Shown: positions 34,532 to 42,431, counted from the stretch's first letter. The stretch: 64,000 nucleotides of DNA from Thermodesulfobium narugense DSM 14796 (GCF_000212395.1 NC_015499.1:1623421-1687420); one strand, 5' to 3'. The notes: generated by a model from the sequence alone, not told the origin. Numbers and translations are program-made.

Positions 34532-34942
34532 TTAACGCGCCTTCTCTTTCAAAAAAGCTCCAGCTTTTTTGTCAACTTTCATTATGTGATTGACCAGCCA
34601 ATCTACTAGGTTTTTGCTTAATTTCATTGTAAGAGAAATTGAAGGTCCATTTTGTTCAAAATCTTTCTTTAAATCTCCTACATAGTTAACAAAATATTTA
34701 TGTTGCTCGATTTGTTCATTTAAACCAGGATAATTGTATTGTTTCATATATTTTTCTTCAGAATTAAAGTGTTCAACAACGTAATCTGATAAAAAATTTA
34801 GTGTCTCACCTATTTCCTGTCTCCCCTTACCAGAATTACAAGCATCTAAAAGCTTATTTACTCTGTTTATAAGTTCTTTGTGCTGATCGTCAATCTCTTT
34901 AAACCCAGAACTTAAGTCATCGCTCCACTGAACTGCTGGCAT
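34532..34942 (-). CDS. bacteriohemerythrin
   Basis: The 136-aa four-helix-bundle protein binds a di-iron centre that carries O2. The ligands can be read: DQHKELI (His 21), VVEHFNSEEKYM (His 57, Glu 61), EQHKYF (His 76?), and the C-terminal WLVNHIMKVDKKAGAFL (His and Asp). Single-domain hemerythrins in anaerobes sequester or sense oxygen. It is first in a pair with the fumarase beta gene, one base apart, so both are co-transcribed; class I fumarase is oxygen-sensitive, and local oxygen removal would protect it, although that link is an inference. Confidence 0.93.
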   Translation of the reverse strand: MPAVQWSDDLSSGFKEIDDQHKELINRVNKLLDACNSGKGRQEIGETLNFLSDYVVEHFNSEEKYMKQYNYPGLNEQIEQHKYFVNYVGDLKKDFEQNGPSISLTMKLSKNLVDWLVNHIMKVDKKAGAFLKEKAR

Positions 34943-35016
34943 AATATCACCCCTTAATATTAATAATCAATACTATATTTTAAATTTCTTTTAAAAAAAA
35001 ATCAAATAAACAAATG

Positions 35017-35045
35017 GACCTATGATTGTTTTAAATCATAGGTCC
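35017..35045 (-). terminator. terminator after the nifX-like gene
   Basis: Arms GGACCTATGATT and AATCATAGGTCC enclose a five-base loop, followed on the minus strand by an AT-rich stretch ending in T9. It lies 28 bases after the stop codon at 35073. Confidence 0.9.
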
Positions 35046-35072
35046 TAAAATAAATATTATTTTTTTACTTAT

Positions 35073-35429
35073 CTAGCCCATCCCGAATTGATTTGGATCT
35101 TTTAGCTCTTCTAACTTACCTTCTAAAAACAATTTTAGAACTATTTTAATGTCCTTTTCATCAGTAGTATAAATTTTTATATTTTGTGATCTTAAAAGAT
35201 TAAATGCCTTAGGCCCTATATTCTTTGAAATCACGACATCTACATTGGCATTTATAATCGTTTGAGCAGCCTGCAGACCTGCACCCTGAGGAGCTTTGAA
35301 ATTTTGAACGTTTTCGAATTCTTCCCATTTCTTTTCTCCACTATCATAAACAAGAAAAAGTTTAGCTCTTCCAAAGCTTTCGTCTATGATCATCTTATCC
35401 TTATCAAAAACTGTAAATGCTATTCTCAT
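35073..35429 (-). CDS. NifX/NifB-C-terminal-like cofactor-binding protein
   Basis: The 118-aa protein has the dinitrogenase iron-molybdenum cofactor-binding fold: MRIAFTVFDKDKMIIDESFG at the start, NFKAPQGAGLQAAQTIINA and VVISKNIGPKAFNLLRSQNI. Standalone members in non-diazotrophs bind or deliver metal clusters, with no nitrogenase needed. No nif structural genes are present here. It is third in a DUF134, Mrp-NifX, NifX operon, seven bases after the fusion gene, and is related to the C-terminal part of that gene's product. It lacks the cysteine and histidine-rich elements of its neighbour. Confidence 0.87.
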   Translation of the reverse strand: MRIAFTVFDKDKMIIDESFGRAKLFLVYDSGEKKWEEFENVQNFKAPQGAGLQAAQTIINANVDVVISKNIGPKAFNLLRSQNIKIYTTDEKDIKIVLKLFLEGKLEELKDPNQFGMG

Positions 35430-35436
35430 TTCTCAA

Positions 35437-36630
35437 CTAGTGCTTGTGTGCATGACCTTTGCCATGCTCATGATCACAAGAGTTTTCACCTATAACCAGT
35501 TTATTGTTCAAATAAGCTTCTACTACATCTCTTAAGGTTCCACCTGATACACCAGTAATTACCTCAATACCGTTTTGTCTCATTAAATTTTTAGCCATAG
35601 GACCCATTCCACCTGTTAAAACTACGTTAACTTTTTGCTTGGCAAGCCAGTTGGGTATCACACCTGGAGCATGTGGTGGTGGTGTGAGATATTCTTCCTT
35701 TACAATCTTACCATCCTCCACATCAGCTATTCCAAAAACTTCACAATGACCAAAATGAGCACATAATTCTCCTTGTGCCATAGGTATGGCAATTCTCATA
35801 AAACTTTCTCCTCCTTTATTATTTTTAGATAATTTATTAATAATTTTGTCAACAATTTCATTCATGATTTCTTTTACTTTTCCATTATATTTGTCCAAAA
35901 GATTTCCTTCATCACTTTCCTCAACAATCTTTGGGTCTATAGGAATTTTGCCCAAAAAATCTATTTTATATTGTTTAGAAAGCTCGTCGCCGCCACCTGA
36001 TTTAAATATGTTATGAACAGTCCCACAATTTGGGCATACAAAACCACTCATATTTTCAATAACTCCAAGAACATCAATGTTTACCTGCTTACAAAAAGTC
36101 AAAGACTTTCTCACGTCTGCAAGAGAAAGCTTTTGTGGCGTGGTCACAATTAATGCTTTGCAATCAGGAATTGTTTGAGCAATAGTTAAAGGCTCGTCGC
36201 CAGTTCCCGGAGGACTATCGATTATAAGATAATCTAACTCTCCCCAATCTACATCAGACAAGAACTGGTTTATAATACCAATTTTTATAGGCCCTCTCCA
36301 TATTATTGCATCATCTGGATTCTCAAGTAAAAACTGTACAGAAACTACTTTAAGATTTTTGCTCCAAAGGACTGGTTTTAACATTTCTCCAGAAGGATAA
36401 ATCCTTTGCCAAACTATACCCATTATTGTACCTATGCTTGGCCCGTGTACGTCTACATCTAGAAGACCAACCTTATAACCTCTATTAGAAAGAAAAACTG
36501 CCAAATTGGCAGCAACCGTGCTCTTTCCTACTCCTCCTTTACCGCTCATTACCATAATTTTATTAGAGACCTTTTTTAAAAAGTTTTCCAACCTTTCAAG
36601 CTTCTCTTTATTTTTATCCTTATCTGCCAA
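35437..36630 (-). CDS. Mrp/NBP35-type ATPase fused to a NifX-like domain with His-rich tail
   Basis: The 397-aa protein joins a scaffold ATPase for iron-sulfur cluster assembly to a cofactor-binding domain. Residues 20-265 are the Mrp domain, with deviant Walker A GKGGVGKST, WRGPIK, DSPPGTGDE, and a CPNC pair near residue 200. Residues 277-380 are a NifX-like domain (MRIAIPMAQGELCAHFGHCE, GGMGPMAKNLMRQNGIEV). The last residues, CDHEHGKGHAHKH, look metal-binding. The start is a TTG after GGAGG at 36630. An excellent internal ribosome site and ATG at 35799 could also make the NifX part alone. Similar fusions exist in sulfate reducers (for example the Mrp-like protein of the ORP complex). Confidence 0.9.
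   Translation of the reverse strand: MADKDKNKEKLERLENFLKKVSNKIMVMSGKGGVGKSTVAANLAVFLSNRGYKVGLLDVDVHGPSIGTIMGIVWQRIYPSGEMLKPVLWSKNLKVVSVQFLLENPDDAIIWRGPIKIGIINQFLSDVDWGELDYLIIDSPPGTGDEPLTIAQTIPDCKALIVTTPQKLSLADVRKSLTFCKQVNIDVLGVIENMSGFVCPNCGTVHNIFKSGGGDELSKQYKIDFLGKIPIDPKIVEESDEGNLLDKYNGKVKEIMNEIVDKIINKLSKNNKGGESFMRIAIPMAQGELCAHFGHCEVFGIADVEDGKIVKEEYLTPPPHAPGVIPNWLAKQKVNVVLTGGMGPMAKNLMRQNGIEVITGVSGGTLRDVVEAYLNNKLVIGENSCDHEHGKGHAHKH
35797..35817 (-). promoter_or_regulatory. internal ribosome-binding site within the Mrp-NifX gene
   Basis: On the minus strand AAAGGAGGAG (35808-35817) stands eight bases before an in-frame ATG (35797-35799). This is a stronger site than the one at the gene's own start. 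Translation from here would give a 120-aa free NifX-like protein with the His-rich tail. Confidence 0.6.
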
Positions 36631-36633
36631 AAC

Positions 36634-37023
36634 CTAATCCTCCATTTCATTGTTTTTAAATTTAATACATTCTTTAATTTCTTTTTTCCAACACATTTTG
36701 CACCTTTTTCCACAAGTCTTGCCTGGATCAAGAATTGTATAATTGCCACCAGATATTACAAAGGGTCTTCCAAACCATATAGATTGAGAAACCTTAAACC
36801 TCGCCGACTTTAAAATTCTACAAAAAGTTGGCGCTGATACCTGCATGCTGTCAGCTGCTTCCTGGAAATCATAGTTTTCCAGATCTACCAGCCTTAAAGC
36901 CTCTACTTCCTCATAAGTTAAAACGTTTGTGCCGCTCATACAAGAAGGCTCACAATCTACAGGTTTAAAACACTTTATATTTGGTATGCAAAATAATCTT
37001 CTTTCTTTCGGTGGCCTTGCTAT
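36634..37023 (-). CDS. DUF134 (UPF0251) family DNA-binding protein, probable AUA start
   Basis: The protein has a helix-turn-helix of the family (LTYEEVEALRLVDLENYDFQ, EAADSMQVSAPTFCRILKSA) and C-terminal cysteines CGKRCKMCWKK. Beginning at the first ATG (36939) would give 101 aa and lose the conserved N-terminus. In the same frame the upstream codons read ARPPKERRLFCIPNIKCFKP, the usual opening of DUF134 proteins (MARPKK-RR...). The codon before it is ATA (37021-37023), eight bases after AGGAG, and an in-frame TAA at 37039-37041 blocks any start further up. No ATG, GTG or TTG lies between. I therefore call a 129-aa protein with an AUA start. It heads the Mrp-NifX and NifX genes and is probably their regulator or partner. 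Confidence 0.75.
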   Translation of the reverse strand: MARPPKERRLFCIPNIKCFKPVDCEPSCMSGTNVLTYEEVEALRLVDLENYDFQEAADSMQVSAPTFCRILKSARFKVSQSIWFGRPFVISGGNYTILDPGKTCGKRCKMCWKKEIKECIKFKNNEMED

Positions 37024-37035
37024 TTTTATTTCTCC
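37021..37035 (-). promoter_or_regulatory. ribosome-binding site pointing to an AUA start for the DUF134 gene
   Basis: AGGAG (37031-37035, minus strand) followed after eight bases by ATA GCA AGG CCA. The codons after ATA give the conserved MARP-like N-terminus of the family. Confidence 0.6.
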
Positions 37036-37037
37036 TA

Positions 37038-37065
37038 ATTATTATGAAATATATTTCATAATAAT
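37038..37065. promoter_or_regulatory. 28-bp perfect palindrome before the DUF134-Mrp-NifX operon
   Basis: Two 13-base arms, ATTATTATGAAAT and ATTTCATAATAAT, surround a central AT without mismatch. The palindrome ends two bases upstream of the AGGAG ribosome site of the DUF134 gene on the minus strand. It is most likely the operator of the operon, perhaps bound by DUF134 itself; as RNA it could also form a 13-base-pair stem beside the ribosome site. Confidence 0.65.
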
Positions 37066-37114
37066 ACAAAAAAAAATTATGTCAAGTATTAATTAAACCA
37101 ATATTTTAGATTTT

Positions 37115-38338
37115 TCAAAACGTTATAAGCTGGGATGACCATCTAATAGCTTCCAAATATGCCTTCATCACATCATCAAAATTTAACTTCAATTTTTCCA
37201 ACAATTTATAAAATTTATCTACTTCTGTTTTTTCATAAGAAATAACAAGCTCTAAAGCTTGAAAATATATATTCTTTTCTCCCATCAGAGCAGCCTTTAC
37301 AAGAGCGTTTATAGGAAGTTCATTAATCAATTCAGATCTTGGCCTATCTAGAAGCGCATCAATAGAAGAAAATAGCCCTGTCATAAAAAAATTGGACAAA
37401 TCGTCATTTTTCTTGCTTAAAAATTGTCCGATATTTTCGCACATCTTCGCTCTAAAAATAGATAAAGTAACTAACTCTTCTGGCTTATCGTCAGCAAGTT
37501 CTCCCAAAGCTATTAAGCTCAACCATTTTAGAAATTCGTTCTTTCCAAGCAAGACTATGGCTTGTTTAATAGAATTTATTCTATTTCTAAACCCAAAGTA
37601 TATGCTGTTCATAAATTTTAACAGTCTAAATGATAAAGATAGGTCTCTTTTTATCAAATCTTCTAAGACTGCCGGCCTCCAATTCTCTTTATATGCTTCG
37701 TCTAACAGGTTAAGAATAAACTGCTTTCTTAAAGGAACACTCTTTCTTGACACATATGAGGGTTTACTAAAAAAATATCCCTGAAAAAGTGAATACCCAC
37801 TTTCCTTAGCTAATAAAAAGTCATCATATGTTTCTATCTTCTCTGCCAAGAAAGTGATACTATCTTTTATAGAACTAATTTTTTTTGGATATTCTCTCTT
37901 TTCCTCGTCAGTAACCTGAAGAAAATCCACCTTTATATAATCTGCACTCATAATTAAATCTTTGAACTCATTTTTGAAAAAAAAATCATCAAGGGCAATT
38001 TTATAACCCTTTTTCTTAATGGCTTTAACTGTATCAGATATGCCCAGGTCATAGTAAGAGGTTTCAAGTACCTCTATTACTACTTTATTTGGAGGCAAAA
38101 GACTTGGGACATCATCTCTCAAGAGCTTTCCAGTAAAATTTATAAAGGCAGGCAAACCATTTGTCAAAACGTCAAGACCAATAACAGAAAGACTAGATTT
38201 TAGAAGTTCAATAGTAGAGCTCTCACCATCAAATGCATCGTATGAGATTGAATCTATACTTTTTCTAAAAAGAAGTTCATATGCCTTAACTTTTACAACC
38301 TTGTTGAAAATTGGCTGTCTTGCTACAACGACATCCAT
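37115..38338 (-). CDS. EAL-HDOD signalling protein (YuxH-like)
   Basis: The 407-aa protein begins MDVVVARQPIFNKVVKVKAY, typical of the EAL-HDOD group. The N-terminal 200 residues form an EAL-like barrel: the motif position reads VIEVLET rather than EAL, and KIALDDF is present, so c-di-GMP hydrolysis is doubtful. The HDOD domain follows (about 210-400, EDLIKRDLSLSFRLLKFMNS, RINSIKQAIVLLGKNEFLKW). Such proteins are regulatory, often binding rather than cutting c-di-GMP. The ATG at 38338 follows GGAGAGGAG. It stands on the same strand as chrA but is separated by 116 bases. Confidence 0.87.
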   Translation of the reverse strand: MDVVVARQPIFNKVVKVKAYELLFRKSIDSISYDAFDGESSTIELLKSSLSVIGLDVLTNGLPAFINFTGKLLRDDVPSLLPPNKVVIEVLETSYYDLGISDTVKAIKKKGYKIALDDFFFKNEFKDLIMSADYIKVDFLQVTDEEKREYPKKISSIKDSITFLAEKIETYDDFLLAKESGYSLFQGYFFSKPSYVSRKSVPLRKQFILNLLDEAYKENWRPAVLEDLIKRDLSLSFRLLKFMNSIYFGFRNRINSIKQAIVLLGKNEFLKWLSLIALGELADDKPEELVTLSIFRAKMCENIGQFLSKKNDDLSNFFMTGLFSSIDALLDRPRSELINELPINALVKAALMGEKNIYFQALELVISYEKTEVDKFYKLLEKLKLNFDDVMKAYLEAIRWSSQLITF

Positions 38339-38454
38339 TTTTCTCCTCTCCAAATAAATAGCATTTTATAATTAAAACATTTTAAATTGAATTAACTACT
38401 TACAAAGTATAAATAATAGTAGAAAAAAATCAAGAAATAAATTTAAGAAAATGC

Positions 38455-39645
38455 TTAATATAAATGAAAAACCCCAAACAAAATAAAGGAGCCCAAAATT
38501 GCAACTGAAATAAGCAACACTATATTTACTTTTCTATATAACCCTACAAGAAAAATTAGTAAGAAAAAAAAGGAAAGAGGATCCTTTACAGCCATTGGAA
38601 AGTAGTTAACAGACATAGAAGCCAAAAGTCCAGTTAATGCTACTAAAAGCCCAAAAATTCCTCCCCTAATCCAGGAAAGATGTGATATTCTTTCATAAAA
38701 TGGTGAAACTATTATTGTGAACACAATTGAAGGCACAAAGGTAAACAAAAAAGAAAATATTGCTGCAGAAAACGATCCAATAAAAAATCCAATAAATGAT
38801 GTAATGCACAGTATTGGCCCAGGAGTTACTTGACTAAGGACTATCGCATCAAGAAAGTTTTCCTGACTTATTAACTTCATAGAATCTACAAAGGTTTTTT
38901 GATATAAAGGCAGAGCAACTTGAGCCCCACCAAATGCCAAAAAGCTTATCTGGGTAATTTTAAAATAAAAAGGAATAAGATTAGGAGTTATAATGTAAGC
39001 TGAAATTATGAGTAAAGAGATAGCAGTAATGCCTATAATAAGTTCAATTTTTGGAATATATAATTTTTGTTCAGAAACAACATTGCTAAAAACGCTTCCT
39101 TTTGGGAGAAAATCTCTGAAAAATATAGAAATAAAAAAAGAAAGCAAAAAAACTAAAAAAATATTTATGCCTATCATATAAAATACAAAGCACAGTAACA
39201 GCAATATTCTTCCAAAATTTATATCTACATATCTTCTATAAAAATTTAAAAATGCCCAAACAAAAAACGCTACTACAAATGGCTTTAGACCGTGGAATAA
39301 AACGTCAATAGTAGCTATATTAATAGATTTATAAAAATATGCAAGAATAGAAATTAGAATTACAGATGGAAAAACAAGAGCAAGAGCTCCAATTAACCCG
39401 CTTAAAAAACCAAATCTCCTGTAACCTACATATCCGACTAAATTTATCATAATAGGACCAGGCAAAAGTTGTGTCAGAGCAATGCCTTTAAGGAAGTCCT
39501 CTTCTGCAACATATCTTTTTCTTGACACAAATTCCTCTTTTAGATAAGAAATCATAGCAAGCCCACCAAACACAGTCGAACCTATTGTCAAACAACGAAT
39601 AATAAATTTGAAATTTAGTGAAAGATTTTTAGATAAATTTTGCAT
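38455..39645 (-). CDS. chrA: ChrA family chromate/anion transporter (full-length, two-domain)
   Basis: The 396-aa membrane protein contains two homologous halves of about 190 residues, each opening with the CHR signature: FGGLAMISYLKEEFVSRKRY with LTQLLPGPIMINLVGYVGYR in the first, FGGAQVALPLYQKTFVD with LSQVTPGPILCITSFIG in the second. About ten to twelve helices are visible. Long-chain ChrA proteins export chromate; since chromate mimics sulfate, related anions may be moved in a sulfate reducer. The ATG lacks a clear Shine-Dalgarno; the gene lies 11 bases after a HEPN gene and may be coupled to it. Confidence 0.9.
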   Translation of the reverse strand: MQNLSKNLSLNFKFIIRCLTIGSTVFGGLAMISYLKEEFVSRKRYVAEEDFLKGIALTQLLPGPIMINLVGYVGYRRFGFLSGLIGALALVFPSVILISILAYFYKSINIATIDVLFHGLKPFVVAFFVWAFLNFYRRYVDINFGRILLLLCFVFYMIGINIFLVFLLSFFISIFFRDFLPKGSVFSNVVSEQKLYIPKIELIIGITAISLLIISAYIITPNLIPFYFKITQISFLAFGGAQVALPLYQKTFVDSMKLISQENFLDAIVLSQVTPGPILCITSFIGFFIGSFSAAIFSFLFTFVPSIVFTIIVSPFYERISHLSWIRGGIFGLLVALTGLLASMSVNYFPMAVKDPLSFFFLLIFLVGLYRKVNIVLLISVAILGSFILFGVFHLY

Positions 39646-39656
39646 CTTTGTTCTAA

Positions 39657-40037
39657 CTAAACTAATTGTTTAGATGTGTTCAGAAACTCTACAGCTTTTG
39701 GATAAAGAGATTTAACCTCTTCTAATGTTGGATTCGATCTCAAATTACAAATCGAATCGTTGTCACATTTGTGTCTAAAAGTTTTAGCGAATTTTAGAGC
39801 ATCAAAAAGCTCTTCAGGAAACTTGTTTTCTTTTACGACCTTTTTATCAAATAGTTCAAAAATCAAATCATGACTGTAACCAGAAAAATCATCAATATCT
39901 AATATAGCCAATATAGAATTAAACATAGCATAATAAAGAGCGTTCATTATATAGTGGTTATCTGCTTCAAAAGAAAGTAGATCCCTTGCCTCATCTAAAT
40001 AATCCTGTGCAATTTTAAGCCTCTCGTATTTATTCAT
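39657..40037 (-). CDS. orphan HEPN-domain protein
   Basis: The 126-aa all-helical protein fits the HEPN fold: MNKYERLKIAQDYLDEARDL, the ALYYAMFNSILAIL helix, the SHDLIFELFDKKVVKENKFP region and a final FAKTFRHKCDNDS helix. HEPN proteins usually pair with a MNT nucleotidyltransferase as a toxin-antitoxin pair, but none is adjacent. The RX4-6H RNase motif is not clear, although an arginine and histidine lie together (FRHK). It precedes chrA in the same direction by 11 bases. No Shine-Dalgarno is visible before the ATG. The function is open: lone HEPN proteins may be helper or orphaned elements. Confidence 0.78.
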   Translation of the reverse strand: MNKYERLKIAQDYLDEARDLLSFEADNHYIMNALYYAMFNSILAILDIDDFSGYSHDLIFELFDKKVVKENKFPEELFDALKFAKTFRHKCDNDSICNLRSNPTLEEVKSLYPKAVEFLNTSKQLV

Positions 40038-40108
40038 AATTAATTATTTTAGCATGATTCTAAAGTTTTGATATAATAAGCTAAAAAAAGAACTTTTCAG
40101 GAGGAAAA

Positions 40109-40693
40109 ATGTTTGAACTTGATTGTAGAGGAATGGTTTGTCCAAAACCAGTAGTTCTAACAAAACAAGCTCTTAAAGAGCACGATGAAATAATAGTTAT
40201 AGTTGACAATAAAACCTCAAGAGATAACATTAACAATCTTGCAAAGGACAAAAATATGCACTTCGAAGTAGAAGAAAAAAACAATTTATATTATTGTAAG
40301 ATAAAGAAAAATAAGACCGAAAACCCTCTTAAAAAAAAGCTAGAAAACTCTTACGGACAAGTCCCATGGAGCGTTTTTGTAAAATCGAATACTCTAGGGC
40401 ACGGGAGCGATGAGCTTGGCAAAAATCTTATAAATGCCTTTTTTGATGCACTCTTATATTTTGAAGACCACCCAAAAATAATTGCTTTTATGAATTCTGG
40501 TGTTTTTCTAACCCTACAAGATTCGGAATGCCTAAAAGAAATTAAAATGCTAAGCGAAAAGGGTTCAGAAGTACTAGTTTGTGGAACCTGCCTAAACTTT
40601 TTTAACGTTAAAGAAAAACTTGCAGTAGGCAAGGTTTCCAATATGTTCTCTATCTTAGAATCTCTTAAAGGGACCTATATAATAGAGCCCTAA
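40109..40693 (+). CDS. yedF: YedF family sulfurtransferase-like protein (TusA + DsrE-like)
   Basis: The first 75 residues are a TusA domain (FELDCRGMVCPKPVVLTKQA, with the sulfur-carrying cysteine in the CPKP box). Residues 95-194 are a DsrE-like domain (SVFVKSNTLGHGSDELGKNL, VLVCGTCLNFFNVKEKLAVG). This two-domain form is named YedF and often occurs with selenium-metabolism genes in anaerobes; a role in delivering sulfur or selenium is likely. Selenophosphate genes are not in this window. The ATG follows AGGAGG. It stands alone, between HEPN (divergent) and the globin sensor (convergent). Confidence 0.88.
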   Translation: MFELDCRGMVCPKPVVLTKQALKEHDEIIVIVDNKTSRDNINNLAKDKNMHFEVEEKNNLYYCKIKKNKTENPLKKKLENSYGQVPWSVFVKSNTLGHGSDELGKNLINAFFDALLYFEDHPKIIAFMNSGVFLTLQDSECLKEIKMLSEKGSEVLVCGTCLNFFNVKEKLAVGKVSNMFSILESLKGTYIIEP

Positions 40694-40697
40694 AGTT

Positions 40698-41447
40698 CTA
40701 AGAAGTTTCTTCCTGATATTTTATTTGTCTAATTTCACGCATATTTTTATCTATCATTTCCATTATCCTTTTTGAAGACCTTGAAGAATCTTCTGCTAAT
40801 TTTCTAACCTCTTTGGCAACTACCGCAAACGTTCTACCTGCTTCGCCTGCCCTAGCTGCCTCTATGCTGGCATTCAAAGAAAGTATATTTGTCCTACCTG
40901 CAATGCTTTCTACAACCTTCACAGCCTCTGATACCTGCTCTTGAGTTTTAATTATGTGCTCAAGTTGTTCAGCAAAGTAATTGTCAATAATTAATTGGAT
41001 GTCAAGTATGATTCTTTTGACAAATGCGTTAAAGGATTTTACGAATTCAGATTCATCCTTCTCTACTTCGTGAACTATAGAGGAGATCTCCTCAAAATAA
41101 AGTCTGTAGGCTCCTAGATACCACGAGGGATAAAGCCCAATTAATTGGTGCCTTTTACCAACAAAAAGCCTTCTTTGAAAGTACTCTTCATCTATTACAG
41201 GACTTGTAAGAGATATAAAGTAATCTCTCATAGTTTTACTTAATCTTTCTATCGTAGAATTTTTCTCAATTATTTCTTTAAGGTTTGAAAATCCAGTAAT
41301 GTGATCGTAAAATCTTTTTACAAAGTTATCTGCTCTCTTTTCAAAATAAGGCCTAAACTTTGCCATTCTTTGCAGGTCTTCTATAGTAAGACCCAAATAA
41401 CGAAACCTTTGCTGGTATTTAGAATCATTAGTTAAATTTTCTTCCAT
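40698..41447 (-). CDS. soluble globin-coupled chemoreceptor with very short signalling domain
   Basis: The N-terminal 160 residues form a sensor globin (protoglobin/HemAT type): [20 protein letters not shown], and the haem-ligand histidine in [20 protein letters not shown]. Residues 175-249 contain the chemoreceptor signalling tip ([20 protein letters not shown] then [15 protein letters not shown]). The domain is cut right after that tip and ends at IKYQEETS, so only about 75 of the usual 150-200 residues remain. No membrane helix is present. The ATG at 41447 follows GGTGGTG; an upstream start has no support. It probably senses O2 or NO and signals to CheA, if the short tip still works. Confidence 0.88.
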   Translation of the reverse strand: MEENLTNDSKYQQRFRYLGLTIEDLQRMAKFRPYFEKRADNFVKRFYDHITGFSNLKEIIEKNSTIERLSKTMRDYFISLTSPVIDEEYFQRRLFVGKRHQLIGLYPSWYLGAYRLYFEEISSIVHEVEKDESEFVKSFNAFVKRIILDIQLIIDNYFAEQLEHIIKTQEQVSEAVKVVESIAGRTNILSLNASIEAARAGEAGRTFAVVAKEVRKLAEDSSRSSKRIMEMIDKNMREIRQIKYQEETS

Positions 41448-41540
41448 CCCGCACCACCTATTTTTTTTGTTTCTATAATTATATATCAATATTAATTAAT
41501 TTTTAATATCTCTTTTCTGTGTTAAAATTTCAAAGTTAAG

Positions 41541-42431
41541 TTGAAAGTTGATTTAACGAAAAATAACTTAATAGGATATATCTTTACCATTGGTGCCGCA
41601 TCGTTATGGGGTTTTGGAGGTTGTGTAGCAAAATTTGCTTTCAATAGCTCCATTGACCCCTTATTGTTTGTAAAAATAAGACTTGCTCTGTCATTTTCTC
41701 TGCTTTTTATTTATCTTTATTTTTTTAATAGAAAACATATACTTATAGATAAATCTGATATTTCATATTTTTTGATTTTAGGCGTATTTGGAATGTCAAC
41801 AATGCAACTATTTTATTTAATGGCCATAAAGTACACAAATGTATCTACAGCTGTATTCTTACAGTACACATCACCTGTTTTAATGGCTTTATATTTGTAC
41901 TTTTTTGAAAGAAATCCTATTTCAATACCAAAAGTAATCGCAATTTTACTTTCCTTAACTGGGGGCGCATGCTTTGTGACCAACATGACAGAAACATCTT
42001 TAAAATTTCAGGGATTACTTTACGGGATGCTAGCTGCATTAGGTATGGCATTTATAAGCGTTCATGGCAGAAAGTCTTTAAAAAAGTATAGTCCCTTAAC
42101 CCTTATACTTTACTCTTCTGGCTTTGCAGCAATTTTTATTAATATTATTACTCCTTTTGACACAACAATCTTCAGTCTGCCCAAATCAACCTGGTTTATA
42201 TTAATTTATTTTTCTATATTTTCAACTTTAATTCCATACTTTCTATACTTTAAAGGGGTTTCAATAATAAGCCCCACAAATGCAGGAATTACGGCTTGTT
42301 TAGAGCCATTTATAGCTTCAATTGTAGCATTTTTTTGGCTCAAAGAAGGTTTAACAATTCTTCAAATTATTGGCGGAACTTTAATAGTTTCAGGTGTTAT
42401 TACTTTACAAAAATTCGACAAATTATCATGA
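41541..42431 (+). CDS. EamA/DMT family transporter
   Basis: The 296-aa protein has ten hydrophobic helices in two EamA repeats: AASLWGFGGCVAKFAFN at the start and LRIGLL-like packing in the second half, ending with FFWLKEGLTILQIIGGTLIV, the family signature. DMT transporters export amino acids, nucleosides or drugs; the substrate is unknown. The start is a TTG at 41541 without a strong ribosome site. The stop overlaps the ATG of the next gene (ATGA at 42428-42431), so the two are translationally coupled. Confidence 0.88.
   Translation: MKVDLTKNNLIGYIFTIGAASLWGFGGCVAKFAFNSSIDPLLFVKIRLALSFSLLFIYLYFFNRKHILIDKSDISYFLILGVFGMSTMQLFYLMAIKYTNVSTAVFLQYTSPVLMALYLYFFERNPISIPKVIAILLSLTGGACFVTNMTETSLKFQGLLYGMLAALGMAFISVHGRKSLKKYSPLTLILYSSGFAAIFINIITPFDTTIFSLPKSTWFILIYFSIFSTLIPYFLYFKGVSIISPTNAGITACLEPFIASIVAFFWLKEGLTILQIIGGTLIVSGVITLQKFDKLS

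Noticed and set aside
35073-36630. Nitrogen fixation locus suggested by the NifX-like domains
   Set aside because: No nifHDK, nifB or nifEN is present. NifX-like proteins occur widely in non-fixing anaerobes with Mrp-type ATPases.
39657-40037. HEPN-MNT toxin-antitoxin pair
   Set aside because: No MNT nucleotidyltransferase gene is adjacent on either strand, so the module cannot be supported.
42296-42427. Extended N-terminus for the endonuclease-IV-like gene
   Set aside because: The extra 44 codons are an out-of-frame reading of the DMT transporter end. The ATG at 42428 overlaps the transporter stop and starts the family fold.
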